From the NCBI GenBank assembly GCA_023105745.1, contig JALGQZ010000011.1, positions 47,088,698 to 47,152,697 on the forward strand: a stretch of DNA of 64,000 bases, read 5' to 3'. The position numbers and the translations under genes were made by a program. Under the pieces are notes generated by a model, which ran no database searches, was not told where the DNA came from, and saw only the letters and a program-made list of their open reading frames with translations. This DNA comes from Austropuccinia psidii. Its lineage: Eukaryota > Basidiomycota > Pucciniomycetes > Pucciniales > Sphaerophragmiaceae. Positions 23,395-35,640 of the stretch are shown here, piece by piece (within the stretch, counting starts at the first letter, position 1; the number at the start of each line of letters is the position of its first letter).

Positions 23395-24225
23395 TCTCTG
23401 AAGTTTGTTTTTCCTATTTCCAGAGTTCTGAAATTTTATTTCCTTCTCCAGAGTTATTTCCCAATTTTCTTTCCATCTGTGATGTTATTACACAATCCTA
23501 TGTCCATCTCTAAAATTATTCTGAAATCTTATTTCCTTCCCTAGAGTTATTCCACAATCCTATTTCCATCTCTGCAGTTATTTCACACCCCTTCTGTACT
23601 TCCACAATTACATTTCCATCTCTGAAATTATTTCAAAATTTGAGTTCCTTCCCTGGATTTATTCCACAAATTTCCATAACTCCTGAATCTTCTTTTGATG
23701 TGCAAAGTTATTCCACAATTTCATTGCTTTCTCCATAGTTAATACACACTCTGATTTCCTATCCATAATAATTTGGCAACTTGAGTTCAGTTTCTGTAGT
23801 TATTCTGAGATTTTATTTCTTTCTCTGGAGTTATTCAACACCCATTTTCTTCCCCAAAATTCTTCTAAAAATTTATTTCCTTCCCTAGGGTTATTCTAAA
23901 ATCCTATTTCCATTTCTGAAAGTATTCCCCAATTTGAATTCAATCGCTGTAGTTATTCTGAAATCCTATTTATATCTCTGGAGTTATTCTGTGATCCTAT
24001 TTACATATCTGAAATAATTCTCCAATTTGATTTCCATATCTGGAGTTGTTCCACAATCCTATTTCCATCTCCCAAGCTATTATGCAATTTCCAAAATTCC
24101 CCAATGTTCTTTACACCTCCAGAGTTATTTCACAAAACTCCATAATCCTTAAATCTCCTTTCTATATCCAGAGTTATTCTGCAATTTTACTTCCTTCTCC
24201 AGAGCTATTCTAGGGTTTGTTTATA
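23395..24225. repeat. Degenerate 31-bp minisatellite, about 25 copies
   Basis: The repeating pattern is TTATTCCACAATCCTATTTC plus CATCTCTGGAG, 31 bp in total. Well preserved successive units lie near 23490-23585, and clear single units occur up to about 24190. Many units vary by a few bases or are shortened. The strand is strongly pyrimidine-biased. It is not a CRISPR: the units abut, there are no unique spacers, and this is a eukaryotic genome. Confidence 0.75.
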
Positions 24226-24252
24226 ATTCTGAAATTTTTTCATTTTTATGAT

Positions 24253-24308
24253 TTGTATGCACAGATATTCTGATATGAAATATCATACCAGAATATCTGT
24301 GCAAACAA
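24253..24308. repeat. Long near-perfect hairpin, 26-bp arms and 4-nt loop
   Basis: The left arm begins TTGTATGCACAGATATTCTG and the right arm ends CAGAATATCTGTGCAAACAA. The arms pair over 26 positions with two mismatches, around an AATA loop. It lies just after the minisatellite. It could be a folded-back transposon remnant or a small-RNA precursor; nothing in the sequence decides between them. Confidence 0.8.
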
Positions 24309-24879
24309 TCCCTGTTCTCACCAGAGTTCCAGGGAATTTTCTACAATTTTGCCTTACTGGTACCAAACCAAACATTATGGTAGGGGTTGCTTGGAGATAA
24401 GAACCCCAATGGGTTTTTTAAAGATAAAAACCCCATGGGGACTTTTCTCCTGCTTCAGCTTTTTTATTTAATGTCACCAACAATTTCTCTTTCATTGTCA
24501 ATATTCCTCTCATATATTTTTTCTTTTTTATACCCCCAATTACTCTCAATTTCACCTCTTTTTTTATAAATATTATTATCAAGTTCTTTCCTCTCACTAA
24601 AAAAATATTATTCAAAAATTGAAAAATAATCAATTTTTTGATAATATTTTCAAAAAATGTTTTTATATCAATTTCAACCCAAAACTTAACCATGTGATCT
24701 GAATCAGTTTCCCAAGAATCAAGCTTTAGTGAGCAAAAAGCCACCACTCAAGCACCATCTAAGCCCAATCAATCTTGAGCACAGATCTATTTCACAGAAA
24801 TAAATAATGTATCTTTTCCATTTCAAGTAAAAAACAAAACTTCTACCCTTTTTCAAAAAGAATTAAGATGGAATTGTAC
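24309..24879. other. Unassigned; probable 5' flank or end of the hAT element
   Basis: AT-rich. It contains a short internal repeat around AACCCCAATGGG / AACCCCATGGGG (24400-24440). No coding sequence is recognised. Confidence 0.4.
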
Positions 24880-26830
24880 TGGAAGCACAAATTTGATGAG
24901 TGAGTATATTCATGCTTTGCATTTTTTAAACAACCCAAGAAAGGAGTCTTCAATTTGTGACACACTTTATAAATATATCAAAAATGGCAAGCCAAAGAAG
25001 TTGAGTACTATTATAATATTCATCTATTTTATCATAAACATTCCATTTTTACAAAATTCAGACTCTATGTTAAGAAATGTTGAAGACTACCATTGTTTTT
25101 ATGATTCACAACTGTGATCTTCATTTATTGATTTTTGAAACTCAATAATTTTGAGCCTTTCTTGAATTGTGAAATATGTCTACAAGGTCTATATGTGTTG
25201 AACAAAAAGAAATTTCAGAAAATCTATCAAACATCTATTTTTATCACCAATAACCTATTTGGAACTGAGTATCCATAAACAAATCTTTTTTCTCATTGAC
25301 TACTGATAATTGGACAAGCCCTAATATGAAAGGCTATATGGCTGAAACTGGTCATTTCATGGAGCAAGACTTAAAGATATTTTCAATTATGTTGGGTCTC
25401 ACTGAAATTGAAGGTGAGATTTTTCTCATATAGTTTACCTTTGTTTTATTTACACATGTTTGGTTAGGTGAGCATTAAGTAAGATTTTTAACTCAAGAAT
25501 TTTCTAAAATTCTTGAGAAATATAAAATTTAATACCATATTATTCCAATCACCAGAGAAAATGCATCTTTCAACCAACAAATGGGTCAACAACAGAGAGG
25601 TTTTTCTTCCTCCATCAGCCAAACAGTCTGATTGATTTTATGGCTCATAAAATCAAATTCTCAGCTTTTGATGGAGCTCAGGGTCTGGGTAAGGGAAACA
25701 AGACAAATTAACAAAATTCCAACAAGGGCCCAATGCACATATGTATTATTGTTGACCCATCAGAGGGTCAGAATTCAAACTAAAATTCAATATTATTGCA
25801 CGTATTGTGCCTTGTCTCTTATATTAGGCAGAGCGCACAACAACAAGCAAAATTAATTACAATTTTGAGGCTATTTTATGACAATTTCAAGGCCAACACC
25901 CTTATAAAAAGTGTTTGTGCACGATGGAACTCAACCTATGACATGTTGGAACATGTGTGGTTAATCAAAGAAGCATAAAATCAATCTTGTGGACCAAAAA
26001 TAATGCAGCAATATGGACTATCCTCTCTTGAATAAGACAAATTAAAGGCAATAATTGACTTCCTTTATTCCCTTTATTAAGCCACTGCCATCATATGTGG
26101 ATGAAATTATCCAACAATAAATTATACCCTACCACTTTATATCTTACTGAGTAAGCCAATTAATCAGGTAAGACTTTTTTCATATTGTTTCTGTTCTCCT
26201 GTTTAATGATGGAACCGCATTCACAGGCTTTTGAAAACTATGACATTAAACAAATAGAACCATCTGCAGAGGCAAGGGCTATTAGAATACCTCCAACATT
26301 TTCTGGTGAAGACACTGGAATGTGTACAGTTGTTCTTGACCTATGTTTCAAGCTCAAATTCTTTGATAACTACAACCAAACACTTGAAAAGGTTGGGTTT
26401 TCAGCAAGCAAGTTCTCCAGAATTTTTGAAGAACAAGCAAGGAAGAATTAACTTGGGAGCAGTCCAAAAGTGAATTTAGTCTAGAAGGATACTGTATTTT
26501 TTGATGAAATTTACCAATCAACTGCAGTTGAAGGGAATATCTTTGAACATGAACTTGATTGATAATCATCAGAACTGATTAAACCAAAGGCTACCAATAT
26601 TCTAAACTTTTGGAGATCACAAGAGACAATGTTCCCTACCCTTGAAGTTATGTCTTGTAAGTATTTACCTATATATACCAGCTACAAGTGCCCCATCTGA
26701 CAGAATCTTTTCAAGGGGCCAAAAGATTCTTACTTATCAATACACATCTCTTTTGGTGATGCATGTAGAACATTTGGCTTGTGTCAAAAGCTGGTTATGC
26801 ACCTTTGGGCCTCTCTACTCGAGTGATATT
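24880..26830 (+). pseudogene. hAT-superfamily transposase, decayed
   Basis: Plus-strand pieces appear in the usual hAT order, separated by stops and shifts. They are an N-terminal piece (24893-25117), then TDNWTSPNMKGYMAETGHF (about 25300-25360), the conserved SVCARWNSTYDMLE (about 25907-25950), a VLDLCFKLKFF segment (26330-26370), and the C-terminal dimerisation region PATSAPSDRIFSRGQKI...HVEHLACVKSW (26690-26800). The Asn-Trp and Arg-Trp motifs are hAT hallmarks. hAT transposases cut and paste DNA in the nucleus. Terminal inverted repeats could not be set with confidence. The copy is inactive. Confidence 0.85.
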
Positions 26831-26904
26831 TTTTTTGTCACTTGTAGTTTTTATTATTATTTCTTTCTATCATGAAATACATGTTATTACATTCCAAGCA
26901 CAAA

Positions 26905-27171
26905 ACGTCGGGGACCCGGCGCCGTCCCCTGCAGAGCCACAAAATTGTTTTGCTGAGCAAGTTGTGCCCGGACTTTGACCCCGAAGTCCTCCCCCTAGGG
27001 AATTCCTCGAAAGCCCGGGTACGGCCGGCAGCCCTAGTCCAGACCCTTGATGCCAGCCTTGAACCTGGGTGGCGCGCCCGATGGAGATTTTCCCGCCCTG
27101 GCACGCCTCTCACACCTGAGTGTTGTGGCCATAGCACATCGATCGGAATTTGGATTGGATCTTCTGTCGAC
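26905..27171 (+). promoter_or_regulatory. GC-rich, CpG-rich island upstream of the host gene
   Basis: The base composition changes sharply from the flanking TE sequence: runs such as GGGGACCCGGCGCCG and GGTGGCGCGCCCG occur here and nowhere else in the window. It lies directly before the start codon, so it is probably the promoter and 5' UTR. The reading frame of exon 1 stays open through it back to 26872, so a longer N-terminus cannot be excluded. Confidence 0.5.
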
Positions 27172-28264
27172 ATGATAAACTTTTCAAGGCATCTGCTTCA
27201 AGCTGATCATTTGAGCCAATCCAACAAGCAATCTCCCATTTCTGGTAGCGAACTGAACCTGGACAATCGTTATCCTTCGTTGAACTTTTTCAAGGATGAG
27301 TCCCTGAAAGTAATCTTGGGCGGGGTCACCATAGGTATGCCTTTCCATCACAAATTTGGAGTTTTGAATCGCTGGTTTTAATTTGATTTTGAACTTGATG
27401 AAATGTTTTTGTTGGGATATGACATTCAAATTACTTGATCTGATTTGATTCGCTGATCTTTAGGCATAGGTGGAATGACAATGGGTTCTCTATTAGCCAT
27501 CAAAAGAAATATTCCATTGCAAGTACCAGCAATCACCATGAGTCTTAAAACGTCTGCTTTCGGAATCAGTTTCTTCGGTAAGAATTTTATCAACTTCCTG
27601 CTATTTGCTTTGAAATTTCATGGATTACCTTGACTTATTTTTGTGGTGTTATTTCACACTAATAGATTCCCTTTGTTTTCTATAACTTATTCATCCTCTG
27701 TTTTGAACATGCCAAAAAGCTCTTCGCCAATTTTTAGTTAATCCGCTAATCGAGCTCAATTCCAAAAACATTAATCGATCACCACATCTTCGCGGTATGC
27801 TTCCAACAGGAATTTCGGCCGTTATTCTCGGCGGAGCCCTCAACGGTTATTTGCGTGAGTGATTTTTATAAGAGCCTCCACGTAACGATGTGAACCAGGT
27901 AATAGCATAAAAAGTCGTACCAATTCGAACGATTTGATTGTTCTCTTGCTCTTCAGGTGGACGAAGTGTAATTGCCCGAAGTGCTTTCACCACTTCTTTA
28001 GTTTGCTGTACCTTGCAATTGGCTTATAATGAATTAGCCTTGTTAAGGGTACGCTTGCTTTCATCGCAAAAAATTTCGCAACCGGAAATTCGAAGCGCTA
28101 GTTGGTGGGAAAGTTTGATCCCACTAAAGAAGATATCAGATGAGGAATGGCAAACTCGATTAAAACTACAGCTCAATCATATTGATTCTAAAAAAGAAAT
28201 GGTTGACGCGGAGATTTTCCAAGTTGAATCGGCAATAGCCCAATATACCAAAAACAAACCTTGA
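27172..28264 (+). CDS. Four-exon host gene: small glycine-rich four-helix membrane protein
   Basis: Exons are 27172-27334, 27464-27577, 27720-27854 and 27957-28264. All introns are GT-AG (129, 142 and 102 nt), all interrupt a codon after its first base, and the spliced frame is 239 codons. Hydrophobic segments are at residues about 46-66, 76-98, 120-137 and 148-168. The first and third contain small-residue runs (GGVTIGIGG, LGGALNGYLRG), as in Tim17/22/23-type mitochondrial membrane proteins. The C-terminal third is soluble, with a WWESLIPL segment and a charged helix. I cannot name the family; a Tim17-like fold is a guess. Codon use (TCG, CGA, GCG) and CpG content differ clearly from the TEs, which marks it as host DNA. 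I chose the ATG at 27172 because the upstream sequence looks like GC-rich UTR. Confidence 0.8.
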
Positions 28265-30319
28265 GGCTTGATCTTACATACAAAGTCAATTCAACCAGTA
28301 CATTCCTTTGTAAACTAAAAAATGGCTCGTCATTGATTTTTAATAACTATCCGTGTTGGTGTTGACAGCAGTTATATACTTAGTCAGCTTTTGGACCCAA
28401 AATGTTGAAACATTAGTTTGACCCTCAACTACGTCCATGGCATTTTTTTTCGAAATGGTTTCACTTACGACTTTATATAATATTCTTTGCTCGAGAAGCA
28501 AGATTTGTTGCAATGAAAAAAAAAACTTGCTGTTTCAACTCAACAAAAACATGTTAAATTGTGCCTTAGCCACTAGCATTTTCAAGAAATGAGCAAGCTT
28601 TCCAAAAACAAGTCATGACTCTAGGCAACATTACAACAACGGACTAGGTGAAATAAGGTACCAAACAGTCACCTTTCAGGCATATTCCGCCACAGAAATA
28701 AGCTGCAATCACCATTATTAAAATCTCCATTCAGGACAATGGCAGTCAAATACGGTTGATTGGCTGTTTCATGTGCAATGATGCCAAGCAGGCGAGCAAG
28801 CGGGTGCTTACCATTGATACTCACACCTAACCTTTAGTAATTCACCTTTCCAACAAAGTAACTCATTTGACGTTTAATCACCACAATGGCATTTACATTG
28901 CAGCAGCTGTCACCCACTAAACATGTGAGTGAGCACTAAGCCAGTAGTTTTAGCTCTATCAAGGTGAAATTTACTTTATGACGCCTAAGCGTAAGACGCA
29001 ATTTGCCATCAAGTATAACCTGACCAAAGTCAACAATGTTATATATTTATGAAAATCGCAATTTAAACTAGGAGTGAGTATTCAGTCATACAGGTCCATT
29101 AACTTTTGTATCAACTTCTCCACAAAAATTTAAAGTTTATGCTTGAAGCATATGTGAGCTTGGTTGAAAGTAGCCACTCAATGATCTTTATTTCACAATG
29201 ACCGTCCCATAACGCTGTCAGTTTGGGAGTGCAGTATTTGCAAAAACTGGAAATGTATAAATTCAAACATCTAAAAAATGAGCGAACAATTCCATCATTT
29301 TTCAACCCAAAACAATCGAAAAAGTAAAGCCGGCACTTCAGAAAGCATGGCAATGCACATTAGTTGATTTATTTTGATGGTTGGTCAACGTGAGATCTTC
29401 AAATTTTTCGATGGGCTTTTTTTCCAGACAGTCCCAGTTTTGATATGAGTAACGTTATTGATGATTAATTGAATCCAGCCTTTTATGAGAGCACAGGTTT
29501 TTGTACTTATAGTAGATACCAAGACAATTTGCTGACTTCAAGGGTCTTTTTTCTTTCAAGGAATATTACATGTGAACTTCTGGTTTGCTTAGAATTAGCT
29601 AATATCGTTACCTGTATGAGATTTTATGCTGTCTGTTGCTGCTGCAACTTGAATATGCAGTGTTCATTAAAAATGAATGAAAAAAAGCCACAAACACTAA
29701 TTAAGTCAAAAATTAAATTGAGAAATTGGAGAAAAAACCTTTTAGAGTTTATGGAAACAGCAAACTGAATTGAACCATAATTTTTCTATCAAGCTTCTAA
29801 TAAAAGTGATGCAAATTATCTACTTCAAAGGCTTTCATTTTGAGGTAAAATAAACTGAATTTAAACTCACCTGAATGTTGAGGGAATTTGCTTATTTTTG
29901 TTTATGTTTTTGAAGTTTATCACAAAAACATTGGAAGCCAAGGCTGGATTTACAGTAGATTTTCAGGATGTATTGTTACTAAGGTAGAGCTCTTTTTTAG
30001 TGTAAAATTGGATAAGGTAGCCCTTGAGTGGTAAATCACAGGAATTCAGTTTTGAATTAATGAAAGTCCCTGTAGCCAAGGATGCTGATGATGCTTTAAC
30101 TTCCCCTCTAAATATACTCAACAATTTCTCAAGAGATCTCACAAATAAATTGAGGAATAATGACTTTATTAAGCTCACCAAATAGTGTGAAAGGTTGATT
30201 TTCAAACAATCTCCATTTAGAAGGGTCTTCATGGGAAATATTTGGAAGATAAGGTTCTATCCCCTTTCCAGCCAATCAGGAGGACTTTATAATGAAACTA
30301 CAATTCAATATTCTGTATA
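28265..30319. other. Intergenic sequence, no gene recognised
   Basis: 28265-29480 has moderate GC and no TE similarity, so it is probably single-copy DNA downstream of the host gene (3' UTR at its start). From about 29480 it becomes AT-rich. None of the short open frames shows a domain or repeats elsewhere. Confidence 0.5.
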
Positions 30320-31061
30320 ACTAAATTGAAATGTCTACAGGAGTTAGAGTTTCTCTGTACCTCCTTGTCAGGTCAAAATAGCAGCTTATTTGCAATTTTC
30401 TTATGATTTAATGAGATTTTAACTTGATAAACAAGTTCCCAAAAGGTTTTGGTATACTAATTGGGCCATGATCAGCCATGAATCCAAGCTTTAGAGCTAT
30501 CCATGCCTCAGAGGCCTCAGAAGTTGGGTACCCTGGCTCTCTTTGATGTCTCTTATCCCCCTGAGCTGTTTTCATGTCAAAAATAGTAATTCAGGCTTCA
30601 AGACTGATATCTATTATGGGAATACCAAAACTGTATGTAAGAATACTGTATTTTTAAGTGCCACAAACATGCATAAAACTAATCATCAGTGGATGTGTAA
30701 CATGGGATTTGCCACATTCCCATTATTTTGGTGTGAAATTGAGAAAAACAAAACTTTTCACAATTATTTTATGTTGTATTGATGACATGGTATTGAATTA
30801 CTTTTCATATTACCACCTCAAAGAGTTAATTTGAGCTTATTCACTATATGGAGCTACCCAAGGTGCATTATTAGGTAGAATCTAAATTTGGCCTTAAATC
30901 CATGGATTTACTTGCTCACAAAAAAGCTAATCATCTTTTCTTGAATCAAAAAAGATGAATTTTGGATATATGCTTGAGTGATGGGTTAGCAATAGTTCAG
31001 AATTTATTTTAATATTGGTTTTGGCCTATTTGGGTATTTAAAATAGACCTCAAGGCTCACA
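30320..31061 (-). repeat. Truncated LTR family A fragment
   Basis: The minus strand begins TGTGAGCCTTGAGGTCTATT at 31061 and can be aligned to the first 740 bp of the R9 LTR, including the GGGTACCC block near 30525. The remaining 1.2 kb of the LTR is missing. Its start abuts an LTR-E fragment, so it inserted there and was later truncated. Confidence 0.75.
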
Positions 31062-31781
31062 AAAAGTCTGCATATGGGGATTTACCCTTTGGAAGCTTGT
31101 AATTCCTGTCCAAATTGGGAGAAAACCAGTTTAAACTTTGATGTTCAATCAAAATCTAATATTACAATTTAAATAAGGTTTAAAATCTTCCAATACGGGT
31201 GGAAAACTTCAATTGAGTCTTTCAGATTGCAAAGGTTGGGTACCCTGCCTCTATTTGGCTCTTTGCCTTTGTCCCACCTTTCTGCATGGATTTTCCCTTT
31301 TATTTACTCAAAGCCATACTTTGGCCTTAAATAGATTTACAGTGAGCCCATGCAGGATTTACATCTGGTATGGAAAATCATTAGCCAATTCAGTAAATAT
31401 ACACAACACCTCCATTTTCACCAATCTTTTTGTAAGTTTGCATAAGCCTTATGCAACCTTGAATTTAACATTATTTAAGCTTGAATTTAACAATTTGTAA
31501 AAAAATTCAAAAATTAGGCAGTTGTACTATGAGATTATGAAATCTTCTAATAACATAACAAATAGCCATTTTTGGGTGTACAATACCATAGGTTATTTTG
31601 TGTTTAGAATACAAAGATAAAATAATATTTATAGCTTTGTTTATCACAAATAAAGTTATACTTATCCTTTTGAGATTTTTCATTTTAAATCCACTTGATA
31701 ATTCTGTTTAAGACTAAATAAACTATATAAAATGTCATTTGTGGACTTATGCATATGTCATACATATCTCACATGTTTACA
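31062..31781 (-). repeat. R6 3' LTR fragment (LTR family E)
   Basis: The minus strand starts TGTAAACATGTGAGATATG directly after a polypurine tract (GGTGGGAGGGAA). It aligns with the first 720 bp of the LTR at 37959-40116. The rest is displaced or lost beyond the LTR-A fragment. Confidence 0.75.
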
Positions 31782-33960
31782 TTCCCTCCCACCAAAAGAA
31801 ATTGTACTACAATTTCTCATTGAATAGTATAACCCCAATCAAATTGGAGGGGGGGGTAGGGTCTACTATCCAACCACTCTACTTATAATTTCAAGTATGC
31901 AAAGCACATAATTAAGAACTTTTATTGAGTGATTGGTCTTCTCTCATGTCTGAATCTTCTGATAAACTTTTTCAAATAAGTTATTTTACTTTCTGAAAGC
32001 CACTCATCTTCATGTTGTGGGTTTCTGTATTGGACTAAGTATTCTATTTCATTCTTCCCCTAAGTCTTCTCTCTTTCAAGACTTTTATCACCTTCTTCTC
32101 TTCACTTTGATCAAGTGGTGGTACTTCCAAGGGTGTTTCATGTCTCAAAGGAAATAATTCCCTAGCACTTGAAGTAAAGTGCTTTACCAGACTAAGAGGG
32201 AAAGCTGGATGTTTATTTTTCAGTTCTCCTGTCAGTTTACTTGTACTGAATTTGTCCCATGCAGAGATTTGATAATAAATGGTCCTTCAAAGTAATCCTT
32301 CAATTCATTTGGACCTTCAATATTATCAAAATTCAAGGTTAAAACTGATATTAAGTCCCCTACTATGAACTCTGGGGTCATACAACTTTTATCTCACTTT
32401 CCTTTAACATATTCAAAGGAATCAGTCTTGCTTTGATTTTCATGATTCCTCACTTTATCAAGCTGTGATTGAAAGCTTGAAGAAGGTCAATGAATATCAA
32501 CTCAATCTTTCTTCAAAGTATCAACTGGAAGTTGGGGTTCCATCCTTTTTGCAACATTGCAGGAGTTTTGCTTGTTGAAGCATAGATGGAAGTCATGTAA
32601 GCTAATTTCAATGCTGGTATGGGTGTACACCAATAATAGGTAAACCCATCAGAATCCTTAAACTTCAGCACCTAAGTGCAAAACCCTATGATCATGTCTC
32701 CAAGGGTCTGAATCATTCTTTCTGCTAATCAGTCAGTTTGTGAATAATAGTTTTGTACCCAAAATATTCTCTAAATTTTTCCATAAGGCGGATGTAAGCT
32801 TTGCGTCTCTACCAATAATGATATTTTCAAGAGATGAGTATGAGATATAACTCTATTACAAATTAAAAGAGCTGTATCCATAGCTGTTTCATATTTATGA
32901 CATTTTAAAAAGATTGGAGTTTTTATATATCCATCAAAAATAGCAAGTTATTAATTGTAGTTTTTCTCACCACCAGGTGGTAAGGCAGTAAAAAAATACA
33001 TATAAACCACTTCCCATGGTTTCCTTGGTTCCTGGATATGAATCATCAAACCACATCTTTTACCAGTAGCTATATTGGCCCTCTGGAATCTGTCACAACT
33101 ATGACAGTAATCAATGAAGTCTTTTCTAAAAAATGGCTACCAAGAACATGTATTAAATCCTTCTATTTTTCTGTCTTGAGAACGATTTTCAGAATGAATT
33201 CTATCATGGAGTTTCAGTAATAGTGTTTTAATCGACATTCTTGTACCAAAGAACATTGAGAATGTGAATTTAGCCCTGTGATATAAGCACCATCTAATAA
33301 ATGGAATATTCCATTATCATATGATGATTTCCATATATAATCCAAAGATGAAGCTTTTCAATCTTTATCAAGTATATAAGTAAGAAAATGACAGTTCTTG
33401 TCTTTCTTATAGCTTTCCTTAGCTACCTCAAAGAGATCTGTTCCAACATCTATGATGTTGGTTCCTTCAATTGAAATTGAGGTTCTGCATTTGCAGGGAC
33501 ATAAGGTGGGTTGTCAGGTGTCTTTTGTAATTCCCATTTACTCAAGAAATCAGCATTCTTGTGAGTATTTACAGCTTTATTCACTATGGTCATATTGCCT
33601 CTATACTCCTGTATAGTAATCTTCCCTCATAACATGTGTCTGTCCTGAGTTTTCATGTTAAGAAGTGATTTTACAGCATTAAGATCAGTAATTACCTTGA
33701 AAGAACAACCATAATGATAATGATGAATTTTTTTCAAGGCTCATACAAGGAAAAGGCACTCCATTTGGCTTGCTCCATATCTAGCCTCAGTAGTTTTTGT
33801 TTTTCTTGAGGTAAAACAAATTGAACCTCATAAGGCTTGTCATTGAAAATTTGGACTTGATGAAGAGCTGAACCTAAACCTTCACCACTTGGATCAATAT
33901 ATAGCTGGAAAGAAGTTTCCAGTCTGGAATCAATAATTATGGTGCATTGGTTAAGGAATA
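31782..33960 (-). pseudogene. pol: R6 RNase H, integrase and chromodomain remnants
   Basis: The minus strand has the polypurine tract at 31797-31782, then (upstream, at higher coordinates) a chromodomain at about 32110-31930 (RNPQHEDEWLSESK-like segments in two frames), the GPF module near 32280-32190, integrase acidic motifs between 33000 and 32700, and RNase H near 33960-33650. No long open frame is left. Each piece aligns with R9 53040-55060 in the same order. Confidence 0.75.
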
Positions 33961-33979
33961 CTTGATATTTTCATATTTT

Positions 33980-34880
33980 TGAATCCTTTCTTGTGTCATT
34001 TCTAAGACATTTTGTTGATCACAATTCTGTACAATGATCTGGAATGGATTGCAAAATGTTCAAGGTGCTGCCTGTAATAGCTAGAAAACCCTAAGAAAGA
34101 CATAATTTCTTTCTTGTTCTGGGGCATTTGTTTCAATAAGACTGCAGCCACTTTGCTTGTATCAACATCAAGGCTTAGTCCCGAAGCTACATGTCCCAGA
34201 GCTTTCAGCTCATGAAACCCAAAACTATATTTTTTGGGAGATACTTTAATCTTAATTTGAAGGATCTTATTAAGTACCAATGAAAGTCTCTCCAAAATTA
34301 ATTTCCAGGTTTCTGAACAAATGATACTTTCATTAATATAAAAGATTAACCATCCTGCTGATAATTCATGTGGGAAGATGGTGTTCATTATTCTTTAATG
34401 ATGAGAGGGGGAGTTTTTCATTCCAAAAGGCATGCTCAAATATTCATAAATTCCACAATGAGAAATTATCCTCAATATTTCCTAGCATGAGGTGTCAAAA
34501 CATTCCAATGGATACCTTCAAGGGGATTCATGAAAGTGATGAATCTTTCTTTGAATAATTCAGTCAAATTTTCATGGATTCTAGGGATCGGATGACCATC
34601 TGACATGGGATAGGTATTGGATTTTCTAAAATAACAAACTATCCTTGCCTTTCCATTATTCAAAGTAATGATAATAGGGTTTTCTAATTCTACTTCCTCA
34701 TCATTTCCAACATTTCTGAGAACCCCAAGCTTTATCAGCTCATTAAGATGAGTTCCAACACTTATCTAGCTCTAAGAAGGATAGGACCCTTCCACATTAA
34801 ACATACTTCCTACTCCATGGCCTTTAATAGCCACCAGTGGTTCATTATCAGAAGCAAAGGCTTGTCTGATTTGAAAGAAG
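33980..34880 (-). pseudogene. pol: R6 reverse transcriptase remnant with lost active site
   Basis: Segments are IPRIHENLTELFKE (34660-34550), the PFGIKN region, and an open part 34388-34002 beginning MNTIFPHELSAGWL. The catalytic YIDD reads YINE in this copy, so two of the metal-binding aspartate positions are changed. GHVASGLSLDVD and FLGFSSYYRQHL follow. Stops and shifts are present elsewhere. Confidence 0.85.
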
Positions 34881-34903
34881 ATCACAAAAAGGTCTCCCTT
34901 CAT

Positions 34904-35640
34904 TTATAATTCCAATTCAGGACTGATTTGTGCTGCAATAAATTGATATGTCGCAAATCTCTCCTTGTTGAAACTTTTTACTTGTCTTATTAAAGTTATT
35001 TCTTTTCCCTCTAGAAGAAAAGCAAAATTTTGCCTTTTATTTTCTACTATAGTAGAATATCTGTCTTTATGATTATTAATATCAATAACATAAATATTAA
35101 GATAATCATTCCAAACTATAAAATTCTGTGAAGTGCAGTTATTCATAGCAAAAAATTCAACTTTCAGTCTCAAACTTCCTCCAGGGTGAGGAAACATCAT
35201 TTCTGCTTAAAGAATGCCCAAGGGTTGCATACCCTGGCTAGCACTGCTGAATCTTCTACCTTCAATTGAAATCACTTTCTCTTTCCAATTGGTATTAAGT
35301 TTCTCAAGATAATACTTACCAACCCACATGCATAAAGAACCTGAGTCAGGATGTATTTTGGATTCTCTGGTGTTTATCAGAATATTAATGATAAAGGATG
35401 ATCCAGCTGTATACCCTTTACCTCTAGCAGGTTTGGGTTTGTGCATTTTATCATCTTGCACATGTATGAGATCCATACATTCATCAATCTATGGTGGTAA
35501 GTGAGTATGCACTTCTTTGACTTCAAAGGATACATTAATGTTTTTGATCCTAAGCTGATATGATGTTTCTTCCTCTTCAGAAAGCTCGAGATCACTTTCA
35601 TGTACAGTTACATCATTTTTTCTTGTTTGTCTTAAGTTTT
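34904..35640 (-). pseudogene. pro: R6 protease and acidic linker remnant
   Basis: Two overlapping open parts (35476-35207 and 35200-34904) carry the protease with DSG in place of DTG (PDSGSLCMWVGKYYL), then FSSASQGMQPLGIL, MNNCTSQNFI, and [14 protein letters not shown]. One frameshift near 35205 separates them. The acidic linker between zinc knuckle and protease is at 35600-35500. Confidence 0.8.

Noticed and set aside
23395..24225. Regular repeats resembling a CRISPR array
   Set aside because: Units abut without unique spacers, are degenerate, and lie in a eukaryotic TE-rich region.
24380..26905. Terminal inverted repeats for the hAT element (TGCTTGGA near 24388 and its reverse near 26892)
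   Set aside because: Only eight bases match and no 8-bp target duplication is found.
29111..30782. Several 79-99 codon frames downstream of the host gene
   Set aside because: They have no domain, no conservation in the window and no splice-supported extension; part of the interval is a decayed LTR.
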